Below, one piece after another: positions 16,349 through 25,584 of a stretch of 64,000 bases of DNA. Positions within the stretch are counted from its first letter, which is position 1. The number at the start of each line of letters is the position of its first letter. The notes under the pieces were generated by a model, which did no database searches, was not told the DNA's origin, and saw nothing but the letters and a program-made list of their open reading frames with translations. The stretch covers positions 1 to 64,000 of the forward strand of contig CAZWSX010000019.1 in NCBI GenBank assembly GCA_964636985.1, written 5' to 3'. Origin of the DNA: CAZWSX01 sp964636985 (lineage in GTDB: Bacteria > Planctomycetota > Planctomycetia > Pirellulales > Pirellulaceae). The translations under genes and the position numbers were made by a program.

Positions 16349-17857
16349 TTAGCGAATCACTCTGTCGCTTTCGACGCCCGCGACCTCTTCGTCGGCCAGT
16401 TCGATGATGGGCGCACCGAGCTTGGCATTTGCGGCGCGGGAGTCAACCGGCGGCTTGGCGACAGGAACGCTAGCAGTCTGGCGCGCTGCCGGTGCGGGGG
16501 CTCGGAAGGCTTCGGGAACCTGGGTGGCGTCGCCATCCGACAGGCCGAACGATTTTTTGGTCGGCTTGTGCTCGATCGCCACTTCGCCGGTGGGCTCGGA
16601 CGAGCTGATTTCGACCTCCGAATCCTCGACTGGGGGCGCGGTGCCTTTAGTCGACTTCGTCACGACCTTGTCTGGAGCGCGGCCGCGGCCGAACAGTTGA
16701 GCCAGCATCGAGGGCTTTTGCTGAGGGGTAGCTTGCTCGGGCGTCTCCGCCGGTCTTACGTCGCCGGGATACTCGGCAATCGCTTCTTGGGCTTTGGCCG
16801 AGAGGTGAGGCTTGGGTTTCGATGGTTCAGTGCCGCTCCAAATCTGGCGGACCGATTTGAGGGGATTGAGGAAGCTGCTGGAAGTATTGCCATCTTCGGT
16901 GGCGGCGACTTCCGCCGGTTGGGCCGTTTTGGTTGGCTTCTTCTTGGCTTTCTGTGCGACTTTGGGTTTGGGGGATGCTTGCGAGACACCCGTCGACTTG
17001 GGCGGGGTGCTGGAAGAACCTTGATCGATGACCACCGATTCGGCTTCAGAAGTCCGTGCCGCGGCTGCCTTCTCGGGACTGTCCTGGCGCATCCAGGGCA
17101 TGATCCGCGTGGGATCGAAGTACGACATCAGCCCCGAGTTCTCTTTAGGGGAAGGTGCTTTGGTGGTGCTGGCGCGAGACGCCGGTTTCCTGCCTGGTGT
17201 GCTTGTCGTTGCGTTGGCAGCAAGGCCGCTTCTGGTAGCCGCGGTCTGAGCGGAGGCGATGGTTGGTTGTGTTGTTTGGACAGGCGTCGACGCGGTGTTG
17301 CGCGCTGGCGGTGCTGTGGTCGTTGTGCGGGGTGGTGTTGCTGCGGCCGTGGTTCCCGTGGAAGCACGCAGTGGTGCGGACGCTGCTGGCGTACCAATCG
17401 TCCGACCTAAGGGCGGAAGTCGATTGGCTACCTGAGGCGTCGTTTGGGCGGGAGGCGGAGTTAATTCTTCCGTCGACGCGGTATTGTCCGCCGGTTTGCT
17501 TGTTGAGTTGGTACGGGAGCTCGAAGGAGAAGGTGTCGTGCGACGGGTAACGGCCGGGACGTAATCGGCAGGCGGCTCGACTGCCCGGATGCGCACTCGA
17601 TTCACGCCGGTGGTATCGCTGGCGGGGACGACGTTCTCGTCGGCGACTTCGGCTGGAGCATCTGGTGCGGTCTGGGTGTCCGCAATCCGCACGGGGCGGT
17701 TCGGCTTTGCCGTCACGCCGACACTGCCAGGCGTTCTGCGCAACACAGCAGGCGCTGGCTTGTCCTGAGCAGGCACGGTCGCAAATGCAACCAAGAGCGA
17801 ACCCAAGGCGATGGCCTGCGCTACGTTCCGCTTATTGATGGAATTGCCTGCGTTCAT
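16349..17857 (-). CDS. Exported proline/threonine/alanine-rich hypothetical protein
   Basis: I do not recognise a family. A signal peptide (NAGNSINKRNVAQ, then hydrophobic AIALGSLLVAFA) is followed by about 450 residues of low-complexity sequence rich in Pro, Thr, Ala, Ser and Lys, with scattered short ordered-looking patches (SYFDPTRIMPWMRQ, SVRQIWSGTEPSK, SMLAQLFGRG). The pattern fits a disordered envelope linker or scaffold. An alternative ATG at 17899 would add 14 residues; I prefer 17857 because it gives a shorter, more usual n-region. It is a single gene transcribed toward the RHH gene. Function unknown. Confidence 0.7.
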   Translation of the reverse strand: MNAGNSINKRNVAQAIALGSLLVAFATVPAQDKPAPAVLRRTPGSVGVTAKPNRPVRIADTQTAPDAPAEVADENVVPASDTTGVNRVRIRAVEPPADYVPAVTRRTTPSPSSSRTNSTSKPADNTASTEELTPPPAQTTPQVANRLPPLGRTIGTPAASAPLRASTGTTAAATPPRTTTTAPPARNTASTPVQTTQPTIASAQTAATRSGLAANATTSTPGRKPASRASTTKAPSPKENSGLMSYFDPTRIMPWMRQDSPEKAAAARTSEAESVVIDQGSSSTPPKSTGVSQASPKPKVAQKAKKKPTKTAQPAEVAATEDGNTSSSFLNPLKSVRQIWSGTEPSKPKPHLSAKAQEAIAEYPGDVRPAETPEQATPQQKPSMLAQLFGRGRAPDKVVTKSTKGTAPPVEDSEVEISSSEPTGEVAIEHKPTKKSFGLSDGDATQVPEAFRAPAPAARQTASVPVAKPPVDSRAANAKLGAPIIELADEEVAGVESDRVIR

Positions 17858-18094
17858 GGTGGCCTTGGCGACGCTCGCTTTTAAGGGCGGTCGGCGCATT
17901 GCGTACCCTGCGATCGGAATAACCCTTAAACTCGTTCATCGGGAGTCTTGCTCATGCGAGTTGAATTTTTCGTTGGCTGTGGCGAATCCCGCCAAGAAAA
18001 TCGGGAGGCTGCCGCCACTGATAGCGTTTGAGGGCGAAACAGTCCGTTATGCAGTCCTGGCAAGTGCGGTCAAATGGAAAGAGGCTCAACTCCC

Positions 18095-18520
18095 ATGTCC
18101 GAAACCGCAACGCAAGCTGTGAATGCCCCGCCCTTTGATGTCGAAGTCTTCTTCGATGGCGATTGCCCGCTGTGTCGCCGCGAAATCGACATGCTGAAAA
18201 GATGGGACCGCAAGGGGCGAATTCGCTTTACGGACATCGCGGCCGCCGATTTCTCCGCGACGGCGCTGGGAAAGACATACGACGAACTAATGGCCCGCAT
18301 CCATGGCCGATTGTCTGATGGAACGTGGATTGAGGGCGTGGAGGTATTTCGTCGTCTCTATGGGGCGGTTGGATTCGGGCCGCTCGTTGCGATGACCCGC
18401 TGGCCGGGGATCTCGCAGCTATTCGACTTGGGGTACTGGATCTTCGCGCGAAATCGTTTGCGCTTCACCGGCCGCTGCTATGATGGGGCGTGTGCGGTGC
18501 CGCGGCGCACCCAGGCTTAG
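18095..18520 (+). CDS. DUF393 / DCC-family thiol-disulfide oxidoreductase
   Basis: A thioredoxin-like protein of the DCC family, defined by the conserved DxDCPxC. Here the motif is DGDCPLCRRE near residues 22-31, followed by the helix MLKRWDRKGRIRFTDIA. The length, about 141 residues, is typical of the family. An in-frame ATG at 18074 is also possible; I chose 18095 because GGAAAGAGG lies upstream of it. Proteins of this family are thought to act as redox proteins, but no substrate is established. The gene stands alone. Confidence 0.88.
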   Translation: MSETATQAVNAPPFDVEVFFDGDCPLCRREIDMLKRWDRKGRIRFTDIAAADFSATALGKTYDELMARIHGRLSDGTWIEGVEVFRRLYGAVGFGPLVAMTRWPGISQLFDLGYWIFARNRLRFTGRCYDGACAVPRRTQA

Positions 18521-18534
18521 TGCTGTCGAGTCTT

Positions 18535-18628
18535 GGTAGCCGCACTCACGTAGAGTGCGGGGGCCTTGTGGGGCGATGTTGCTTTGTGGGTCGGGGCCGC
18601 ACCTTCCGCGTTCTGGTGAACGCGGCTA
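18535..18628. repeat. Paired-hairpin intergenic element, copy 1
   Basis: The element begins GGTAGCCGC and ends GCGGCTAC, which are complementary terminal repeats. Each end contains a hairpin: CCGCACTC (18540-18547), loop ACGTA, GAGTGCGG (18553-18560); and CCGCGTTC (18606-18613), loop TGGT, GAACGCGG (18618-18625). It fills the gap between two convergent genes and may work as a terminator or RNA-stability element. A second unit of the same design is at 25509-25580. Confidence 0.65.
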
Positions 18629-18629
18629 C

Positions 18630-19553
18630 TTAATACGGCTTCACAAACGTGAACGTGATAATCGTTCCTTGCGTGCGATCGATGACGCCGAACTCGCGCC
18701 AGGCACGCAGGTGGTAGCCGAACTTGTACTTGGGGAAGAAAGACTGGACTTCCGGCCCGATGGCAAAGGCGCGATCCTTGACGTTCGGATAGTTGACGTC
18801 GCTTCCTTTGTCGAGCGTCGTTTGCCAGGAGCAGTAGCCGGAGACGCCGACGTCGATGGTCTTGTTGATGTTCTTGGCGATGCCCCACTCGAACGAGAAA
18901 TTGTCGCCGGCGCGGATGTCCTTTTCTTGCCGGACTGACGCGATTTCGTAGCGCGAGAGGACCGACGCGGTCCAAGTGCGCTCTTCGTCGAAATAGTACG
19001 TGCCGGCCAGACCTGCGTAGTTGGTGAAGTGGGCTTTGCCGGGGAGGGAAGGGTGGAAGTCGTTGCGTTGTGCCGTCGGCGCGAACAGGCCGTAGACAAA
19101 ACCAAAGTCATAGCGCGGCTTTTTCCATTCGATCACGAACGGCTCGATGTTAATGTCGGCGATATGGAAGCCTGTCTCGTGAACCCCGTAGTTGCTGATA
19201 TCGATGTCGATCGCGACCGCGGGGATCACGAAGTTCCAGGCGTACTTGGCACCGAGGATCTCGTAGTCGGTGCTCCACAGGAAGCGATGGACATTCGCCC
19301 ACGCCAGCAAATCGAAGTTGAGCGGATTGCCGTTGGCGTCGACGGCGGACTGGCGATTGGGCCCGACCGAATCATGCGAATCGTAGATCCGGTCGTAGCA
19401 CAGCCAATATCGCCCCGGAGGCGGAGTCGTGCCGCATTTCAGGCCCGACGTTCCGTTGGGATACGGCGCGGTTTCCTGGGCAGCGGCCATGGTCGCGATC
19501 AGCAACCATGCGCCGAGCGCGCACGAAACGGCGGTAATGGGAAAACGCAACAT
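18630..19553 (-). CDS. Putative outer-membrane channel, phenol MetA-degradation-like
   Basis: An exported protein with a signal peptide ending MAAAQ-ET and a body of alternating aromatic strands that ends in FVKPY, as in outer-membrane barrels. The overall pattern (YDFGFVYGLFAPTAQR, NYAGLAGTYYFDEERTW, GDNFSFEWGIAKNIN, KYKFGYHLRAWREFG) resembles the transporter family once named MetA-pathway of phenol degradation. I chose the ATG at 19553 (MLRFPITAV); an upstream ATG at 19574 would add seven hydrophilic residues. It is next to a second barrel gene in the same direction. The solute is unknown. Confidence 0.75.
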   Translation of the reverse strand: MLRFPITAVSCALGAWLLIATMAAAQETAPYPNGTSGLKCGTTPPPGRYWLCYDRIYDSHDSVGPNRQSAVDANGNPLNFDLLAWANVHRFLWSTDYEILGAKYAWNFVIPAVAIDIDISNYGVHETGFHIADINIEPFVIEWKKPRYDFGFVYGLFAPTAQRNDFHPSLPGKAHFTNYAGLAGTYYFDEERTWTASVLSRYEIASVRQEKDIRAGDNFSFEWGIAKNINKTIDVGVSGYCSWQTTLDKGSDVNYPNVKDRAFAIGPEVQSFFPKYKFGYHLRAWREFGVIDRTQGTIITFTFVKPY

Positions 19554-19649
19554 GCGTGCTTCGTCCTGGGGCACGAGACGGTGGCTCCGGCAGCGCGAAT
19601 TCGCTGCCAGAGTGGGACGGAGAGGATGGCACCAAAACGCTACGAGCGA

Positions 19650-20549
19650 CTAGAAGCGGACTCGCAGGCCGAACTCAGCGGCATGGATCACCGCGCCGTT
19701 CGGATTGAAGGTGGGTGCGAACGTGGCGAACGGTGCCGAGGAGAAGGTGAGCGTTTGGCCGTGGAAGTAACGATAGCCCGCGAAGAACTCGGTCCGCTCG
19801 CCAATCGGGCGGCTGGCACCCACGCGGAACTGATACGCGAAGGGCATATTGCTGGTGGCGTTGATCGGTGTGTGGGTGAACGGCACGCCAAGCGTATCGA
19901 AGAACTGCGGATAAAGGCCGTTCAGCGAGGATTGATAGAGACCAAGACCGCCACCCACGTAGGGCTTCCAGCACCAACCGTCAAACTCGAAGTCGTGGTA
20001 GGCGTTGAACATCAAGGCCTTGAGGTTGACGTTGCCAGTCGTCGGCGACGAAAGGCCGACGGCACCTGCTCGAGCGCACTCCTGGTTCATGAACGAGTAC
20101 TCGGCCTCGATGCGGAACATATCGAAGCGATAGCCTAGCGCACCGTTCACGGCAAAGCCGGTGTCGAATTCGATGAACGTGCGCGCGTCGGAGATTTCGT
20201 GAACGGTATCACGATTCGCCGGGCCGCCACTGAACGAGAGGTACCAGCGGTCGCAACCGCGGCAGGCGTGCACAGCCGGTTCGCCCGAGCAATCGCAGGG
20301 CAAGTATTGCGAGGGTCCCGCGGGTTGTTGGACAACAGGCGCGGCCGGTGCGGCTGGGGAAACGGCTGGCGAGGCGACCGGTGGTTCCTGATACAAGATC
20401 GGGTCGTCGTAGGAAACTTGGCGGTAAGCTCCCTGTTCGGTGGGGCGGGCGTAATCTCTCACCTCTTCGGGAAAGATTGCCCAAGCGGGCGTACTGAACA
20501 GTGAGAACGTGAGCGAGACGAACAGCGCAATCCGTTGGCGAACGAGCAT
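19650..20549 (-). CDS. Outer-membrane beta-barrel protein (OMP_b-brl/surface-antigen type)
   Basis: A 299-residue protein with a signal peptide (MLVRQRIALFVSLTFSLFS, cleaved after AWA), a proline/alanine linker, a CxC...CxxC cysteine segment (CDCSGEPAVHACRGC), and an 8-stranded-barrel-like domain: WYLSFSGGPANRD, GALGYRFDMFRIEAEYSF, WKPYVGGGLGLY, FRVGASRPI and the C-terminal FGLRVRF with final Phe for BAM recognition. It lies 96 bp upstream of the other barrel gene on the same strand. No specific ligand can be named. Confidence 0.82.
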   Translation of the reverse strand: MLVRQRIALFVSLTFSLFSTPAWAIFPEEVRDYARPTEQGAYRQVSYDDPILYQEPPVASPAVSPAAPAAPVVQQPAGPSQYLPCDCSGEPAVHACRGCDRWYLSFSGGPANRDTVHEISDARTFIEFDTGFAVNGALGYRFDMFRIEAEYSFMNQECARAGAVGLSSPTTGNVNLKALMFNAYHDFEFDGWCWKPYVGGGLGLYQSSLNGLYPQFFDTLGVPFTHTPINATSNMPFAYQFRVGASRPIGERTEFFAGYRYFHGQTLTFSSAPFATFAPTFNPNGAVIHAAEFGLRVRF

Positions 20550-20747
20550 TTTCGTGACTCCGTTACGAAACGTCCGTGGGAAAAACCCCTAATCCGGTAG
20601 GGAAGTACGGGGGGTAGCGGTTTCGACGGTTTTAGAACCGTTGCATATTCGTCATCGAAGGAATTACATGTCGTCGTGAGCGGATCAGCGCAACGCGCTA
20701 CAGGTGGCAGAGGTCGTACGACCCGCACCCGGTTTTCGCTGGGAAGG

Positions 20748-21062
20748 CTAGGTTTTCGCCTGGACTGGAACGGTTAAACCGATATCTCCGTCGTCAACCA
20801 TACGCAACGCCTTCATTGTGTCGGGCAGCGCCTTGAGCATTTGGATGAAACCGTAGAAGGCAATGCCGTGGTGGATCCCGAACGGAGTCCAAATGAGGTC
20901 CTCTGTTAGCGAGGCAAATGTCTCGAGCGCACCGCAAAACAGCAGGATGAAACCCGACACCAGGTTCAGGTGCGGATTGGTGGCAAACTTATGCACGAAG
21001 CACAGATAGAACCGTTTCACAGCGGAACTCTCGTAGGCCTGCGAACCAAACAAAGCCGCCAA
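20748..21062 (-). CDS. Small membrane protein, unknown
   Basis: A 104-residue protein with two predicted membrane helices (about LVSGFILLFCGALETFASL and FGIHHGIAFYGFIQML) and a short soluble tail. I recognise no family. It starts 52 bp after the AGE-STAS gene, the same spacing as that between AGE-STAS and GlgX, so it is likely the last gene of the leftward operon. The GIHHG motif inside or next to a helix could bind metal or haem; that is only a visual observation. Confidence 0.6.
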   Translation of the reverse strand: MAALFGSQAYESSAVKRFYLCFVHKFATNPHLNLVSGFILLFCGALETFASLTEDLIWTPFGIHHGIAFYGFIQMLKALPDTMKALRMVDDGDIGLTVPVQAKT

Positions 21063-21114
21063 GATTACTAGAACCTTGGCGGCTGAGGATAATCGCTTCA
21101 GTACTTCGACTGCA

Positions 21115-23253
21115 CTAGAGTGCCATGTCGGCGATGGTGAACTCTTCCATGATGCCGCTATCCGAGATCGCAGCCTTCACCGCAGGGGTGGCCCCGGCGA
21201 AGGTGATCCGGAAATCGGCACCCAGCTTTTGTTTGGTGAAAGCGAGGACGCGAAGACCTTCGTTCGAAACCGCCGAAAGTTCTTCGACGTCGAGCACCAT
21301 CGACTTGGCACCACGTTGCAGCGCGGCGTCGACCTGCTTGCGCAGTTCTTGGATCGAGTTGCCGGTCAGTTCGCCGCACAACGAGATCGTCGCGGCGCCA
21401 CCTTGCACTTCGAGCAAGTCAGCCGAGAACGAAACCGCGGCGGGAACCAGGCGAACGCGAACCTTTAAGCGGCCGCCCGTAGCAGGCAGCTTCACCGTCA
21501 ACTTCTGAGCATCGAAGTCGGCGTGGAGCTTACCGTTGATCCACACCTGGCCGATGTGAACGCTTCCTTCGGGCAGCAGGTCGGGCGACACGCGGAGCGT
21601 ATCGTTCGGCAGCGTGCCAGCCGTGGGAGCGAAGAAGAAATCCATCGGCTTGTTGTTGCACAGCAAGTTGAAGTACACAGCCGACAGGTAGGCCAACTCG
21701 AACGAGTGGTAGCCAGCCATCGAGTGCGAACCTTTGCCGCGCTCGGTGCCGAGCTCGTAAGGGATGCCGTTGGCCAGCACGTTGAAGTACACGCCGCCTT
21801 CTTGGGTGTCCAAGAACCAGGCGTTGTAGAACGCGGCCGACTCGCGGGCGATCTTGGTGTACTCAGGCTTCTTGGTCACGCCGGCGAGGATGCCGTAGGC
21901 CAGGATGCCTTGCTCTTGTTGCCACCAGGCCTTGCGGTCGTGCCATACGTAGCGGTGGAACTTTTGACCGGCTTCCAGCTTGCGCTCGACCACGTCGTAC
22001 CAGCCGCCGCGTTGCATGTCGCTGCCGGCTGCTGGCATCCGCTTGGCGATTTCGGCCGCCAGGTCGGTGTAGGTGGCCTTGGGACGCAGGCTGTTCATTC
22101 GCATCAGGTTCCAGGCAATCTTCAGGTTGTGCCCGACTACCGCGCGGTTTTGTTGCCAGCCCCACGATTGGTCTTTCGACCAGTCATCGTGGAAGCGCTC
22201 TTGGACGAACTCGCTTTCGCTGTAGTCCGGGAAGTGCTTGGCGATGGTGTCGAACGTGTATTCCAGGAAGTCGGCGTATTCTTTTTCGCCGGTCGCCAGG
22301 AACAAGTTGATCAGGTACGCGGGGGCGTGATCGCCGACCGAGTTCCAGTTCTTCCTGGCGCGGTTGCGACCCAGGCTTTCAGCTTGTGGGCTGAGGGTGA
22401 TGGGGTCGATGTGCGAGTAGAACCCGCCTTTTTCTGACTTGTCGTGGAAGTAGTCGAAGAAGGTCTTGATCGTGGCCTTCGCATCTTCCAGGATCCGAGG
22501 ATCGCCGCTGGCGCGATACGTTTGGATCGGGCCGGCCAGAGCGTAGATCTGTTCGTAGCAAGGAATGGCGTCGTAGTCGTCGCCGAATTCCGAAGCGAAC
22601 ACCTTTTGAACCGAGCCATCGGTCTTCACATCGACCGCGTGGTACCAGTAGGTGACGCCCGACTTCTTGTCTTGGAAACGGTTGTGCTCGCGGAGATACT
22701 CGGTTCCTTTTTCGGCGGCTTCCAGGAAGCGGTCTTCGCCAGTCATCAGGTATGCCGAGGCGAAGCCGTACACCAACCGCGAGATGGTGTCGGTTTCTTG
22801 GCGGCCCGAACCCGACTTAGTGCCGTCGAGCGAGATGTTGGTGCGGTACTCTTTGTAATCGATGGGGCCGTCGCCGAATTCGGCGCGGAGATAGAAATCG
22901 CCCAGTTGGCGGATTTGGTTGACCCACCATTCCGGCTCTTCGAAGCGGAACTCGGTTTCGCCTTCGCCCAGCAGCACGATGTGCTTGGCTTCGAACTTGG
23001 TTTGAGCTTCTGGGTAGAAGACGCCGTAGACGTACAGGTAGCGACCGGGAGTCAACGCTTGCGGCAACTTGTCCGAGGCGTTGCGGAAGTCTTCGCCCAA
23101 GTTGCGGACGAACTCGGCATACACGGTCGCGGTCAACGTGACGCGGAACTCGCGGCCGTCGCTGGTCTTAAGGCCGAAAGTCTTGGTGGCATCGTCATAC
23201 GTGGTGACGTAGCCGGCGATCAGATCGGAGACCGTAAAGGAAAGTTCGTTCAT
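21115..23253 (-). CDS. AGE-family epimerase/isomerase fused to a C-terminal STAS domain
   Basis: A 712-residue three-part protein. Residues 1 to about 100 form an all-beta region (FTVSDLIAGYVTTYDD...FRVTLTATVYAEFV...GRYLYVYGVF) that is not part of standard AGE enzymes. Residues about 105-560 form an (alpha/alpha)6 barrel of the N-acylglucosamine 2-epimerase/cellobiose epimerase clan, with aromatic and His-rich motifs such as TYWYHAVD, GDHAPAYLINLF, WGWQQNRAVVGHNLKIAWNL and YVWHDRKAWWQQEQG. The last 100 residues read as a STAS domain (ATISLCGELTGNSI...SMVLDVEELSAVSNEGLRVL). By eye the usual phosphoacceptor Ser of the DSSG-type loop aligns with Asn, so regulation by phosphorylation is doubtful. 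It is the fifth gene of the leftward operon, directly after glgX, which suggests a glycogen-derived sugar as substrate. Confidence 0.85.
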   Translation of the reverse strand: MNELSFTVSDLIAGYVTTYDDATKTFGLKTSDGREFRVTLTATVYAEFVRNLGEDFRNASDKLPQALTPGRYLYVYGVFYPEAQTKFEAKHIVLLGEGETEFRFEEPEWWVNQIRQLGDFYLRAEFGDGPIDYKEYRTNISLDGTKSGSGRQETDTISRLVYGFASAYLMTGEDRFLEAAEKGTEYLREHNRFQDKKSGVTYWYHAVDVKTDGSVQKVFASEFGDDYDAIPCYEQIYALAGPIQTYRASGDPRILEDAKATIKTFFDYFHDKSEKGGFYSHIDPITLSPQAESLGRNRARKNWNSVGDHAPAYLINLFLATGEKEYADFLEYTFDTIAKHFPDYSESEFVQERFHDDWSKDQSWGWQQNRAVVGHNLKIAWNLMRMNSLRPKATYTDLAAEIAKRMPAAGSDMQRGGWYDVVERKLEAGQKFHRYVWHDRKAWWQQEQGILAYGILAGVTKKPEYTKIARESAAFYNAWFLDTQEGGVYFNVLANGIPYELGTERGKGSHSMAGYHSFELAYLSAVYFNLLCNNKPMDFFFAPTAGTLPNDTLRVSPDLLPEGSVHIGQVWINGKLHADFDAQKLTVKLPATGGRLKVRVRLVPAAVSFSADLLEVQGGAATISLCGELTGNSIQELRKQVDAALQRGAKSMVLDVEELSAVSNEGLRVLAFTKQKLGADFRITFAGATPAVKAAISDSGIMEEFTIADMAL

Positions 23254-23305
23254 AGGTCGCTCGCAAAAACGGAAATGGAAACGGGTTTTACAAAAGGGAG
23301 TTGTG

Positions 23306-25468
23306 CTACTTGGAGATCAGGACGACGACGCTGCGGCCGTTGACCAGATAGTTCGATCCATCGATTGCCACTTCGCGACCGGCGTCTGTGACGTCGTTCG
23401 GCGAAGCAAGCGAGGTATCGGCGGCGCGGTGCCAACGACGGCCGTCGACGGTGGGAAGGTCGAAGGCCAGCGTGTCCCAGTACATGTTGAGCATGACGTG
23501 GATGTCGGGCTCGCCACAGAAACCACCTAGCGTGAAAGCCAGGGTTCGCGCGTTGGGATCGCCCCAACCTGGCGCGTCGAGCTTGCAGCTGTGCCAGCTC
23601 AGGTCGGTCAGGCCGCGATCGTTTACTTCGCCCGTGAAAAACCGCGAGCGATGGATGTTCGGGTGCGACTTGCGGAAGGCGATCATCTGTTGCCAGAACC
23701 GCAGCAAGCCAGCGTTCTTTTGCGGCAGCGACCAGTCGAACCAGTTCAGTTCGTTGTCCTGGCAGTAGGTGTTGTTGTTGCCTTGCTGCGTGCGGCGGAC
23801 TTCGTCGCCGGCGACGAACATTGGCACGCCTTGCGACAGCATCAGGATGGCGGCGAAGTTCTTGATTTGCCGCTCGCGGAGAGCTTCGACGTTGCGGTCG
23901 TCGGTCGCGCCTTCGGCACCGCAGTTCCAGCTCATGTTGTCGTCGTTGCCGTCGCGGTTTCCTTCGCCGTTAGCCCAGTTGTGTTTGGCGTTGTAGGAAA
24001 CCAGGTCGTTCAGCGTGAATCCATCATGGCAGTTGATGAAGTTGACGCTGTTGATCGGCAAGTGACGGCGCGATTGGTACAGGTCGGAACTGCCGGTGAT
24101 GCGGTAGGCGATCTCGTCCACCAATCCCGGATCGCCCTTGACGAACTTACGCGCGGTATCGCGATAGCGGCCGTTCCATTCGGCCCAACGATAACCGGGG
24201 AAGTAGCCGATTTGGTAGAGCCCGGCGGCGTCCCACGCTTCGGCGAAGACCTTGGTATCGGCGAGCGTTTCCGAAAGCTCGATGTGCCAAATGACAGGCG
24301 GATATTGCATCGGCGCGCCGTTCTCGCCCCGCGTGAGAACGCTGGCCTCGTCGAAGCGGAAGCCGTCAACGTGCATTTCCTTCACCCAGTATTCAAGGCA
24401 CTCGACGATCATCTTTTCCGGAATCGGGTGATTGCAATTGAAGGTATTGCCGCAGCCGGTGTAGTCGTTGAAGTACTGCTCGTTGCCTGGAACGAGGTGA
24501 TAGTAGTTCTTGTTGTCGATTCCCTTGAACGCATACGTAGGGCCTTGGTGGTTCCCTTCGTCGGTGTGATTGAACACGACGTCGAGGATCACGCTGATGC
24601 CGGCCTTGTGAAGAGCCTTCACCATGTCGCGGAATTCGTTGACGTGGCTGCCGACTTCCGGGTCTTCGCAGTACGCCGAGTGGGGCGCGAAAAACGCCAT
24701 CGTGCTGTAGCCCCAGTAATTTCGCAGGGGCTGGCCGTCGACGGTGCGGAGAACTTCGGTCTCGTCGAACTCGAAGACCGGCAGCAGTTCGATGGCGGTA
24801 ACACCGAGTTGCTTCAGGTACGGGATCTTTTCGATGATCGCGCGGAACGTGCCGGGATTCTTCACGCCTGCGGTAGGCGACTTGGTGAACCCGCCGACGT
24901 GCATCTCGTAAATTACGAGGTCGCTCATCGGGACGTTGAGAGGCTCGTCCCCTTCCCAGTTGTAATTCTTGGTGTCGATGATCACGTTGCGGAGCGAGCA
25001 GTGAACGTTGTCGTGGTCACCGCAAGCGTCGCCACGGCTCCAGACGGTCTTGCTCACGCCCTTGCCGTACGGATCGAGCAAGATCTTGTTGGGGTTAAAG
25101 CGATGGCCACCTTCTACGTCGTTCGGACCGTGGACACGGTAGGCGTAGTGCATCCCCGGCTTGAGGCCTTTGACGAAAACGTGCCAGATGTGGAACGTCT
25201 TGTTCACGTCCGTGTGCAGGCGGATCACCTGGAACGGCGTCTTGTCGTCGTGATTCCTGAATAGCAGCAAGTCCACGCCGGTGGCGTATTCGCTGAACAG
25301 GGCAAAGTTGACGCCTTTGGGTTCGACGGTGGCGCCCAGCGGATGGGTGCGCCCTTTTTCGATCTCGTATCGCTCGACGACAGGCACAGGCGTCTTAGGC
25401 GTCGTCGTGCTTTTCACAGGCACGACGGGGACGTCGGTCGGGAAGATCGATGGTGCGACGAGCGACAT
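23306..25468 (-). CDS. glgX: Glycogen debranching enzyme (isoamylase-type, GH13)
   Basis: Hydrolyses alpha-1,6 branches of glycogen or limit dextrin. A CBM48-type beta domain (about 25-130) precedes the GH13 barrel. Conserved regions are present: VILDVVFNHT, GFRFDEASVL with the Asp nucleophile, AEAWDA with the Glu acid, and NCHDGFT with the third Asp; MFVAGDEVRRTQQGNNN is the usual isoamylase/GlgX segment. The protein is 720 residues from the ATG at 25468, the usual length. An open frame continues 120 codons upstream, but that stretch is arginine-rich and crosses a hairpin element, so it is not coding. It sits mid-operon between a DJ-1 gene and AGE-STAS rather than with other glg genes, which is unusual. 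Confidence 0.94.
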   Translation of the reverse strand: MSLVAPSIFPTDVPVVPVKSTTTPKTPVPVVERYEIEKGRTHPLGATVEPKGVNFALFSEYATGVDLLLFRNHDDKTPFQVIRLHTDVNKTFHIWHVFVKGLKPGMHYAYRVHGPNDVEGGHRFNPNKILLDPYGKGVSKTVWSRGDACGDHDNVHCSLRNVIIDTKNYNWEGDEPLNVPMSDLVIYEMHVGGFTKSPTAGVKNPGTFRAIIEKIPYLKQLGVTAIELLPVFEFDETEVLRTVDGQPLRNYWGYSTMAFFAPHSAYCEDPEVGSHVNEFRDMVKALHKAGISVILDVVFNHTDEGNHQGPTYAFKGIDNKNYYHLVPGNEQYFNDYTGCGNTFNCNHPIPEKMIVECLEYWVKEMHVDGFRFDEASVLTRGENGAPMQYPPVIWHIELSETLADTKVFAEAWDAAGLYQIGYFPGYRWAEWNGRYRDTARKFVKGDPGLVDEIAYRITGSSDLYQSRRHLPINSVNFINCHDGFTLNDLVSYNAKHNWANGEGNRDGNDDNMSWNCGAEGATDDRNVEALRERQIKNFAAILMLSQGVPMFVAGDEVRRTQQGNNNTYCQDNELNWFDWSLPQKNAGLLRFWQQMIAFRKSHPNIHRSRFFTGEVNDRGLTDLSWHSCKLDAPGWGDPNARTLAFTLGGFCGEPDIHVMLNMYWDTLAFDLPTVDGRRWHRAADTSLASPNDVTDAGREVAIDGSNYLVNGRSVVVLISK

Positions 25469-25508
25469 AGGAGGACTCTCTCTGCGTGGTTCGAGCAATA
25501 AGTCTTGT

Positions 25509-25580
25509 GGTAGCCGCGGTCGCCAGACCGTGGGAGCGACGACGTTAGCAGGGCACCACGCTCTGGCGAGCGCGGCTACA
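25509..25580. repeat. Paired-hairpin intergenic element, copy 2
   Basis: Starts GGTAGCCGC and ends GCGGCTACA. Internal hairpins: CCGCGGTC (25514-25521), loop GCCA, GACCGTGG (25526-25533); and CCACGCTC (25556-25563), loop TGGC, GAGCGCGG (25568-25575). It lies inside the leftward operon, between the second DJ-1 gene and glgX, where it may modulate message stability or attenuate transcription of the distal genes. Its design is the same as copy 1 at 18535-18628. Confidence 0.65.
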
Positions 25581-25584
25581 GCGA

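Noticed and set aside
23591..25264. 557-codon open frame on the plus strand
   Set aside because: Antisense to glgX, whose catalytic motifs are complete; the translation is valine/alanine-rich with no recognisable motif.
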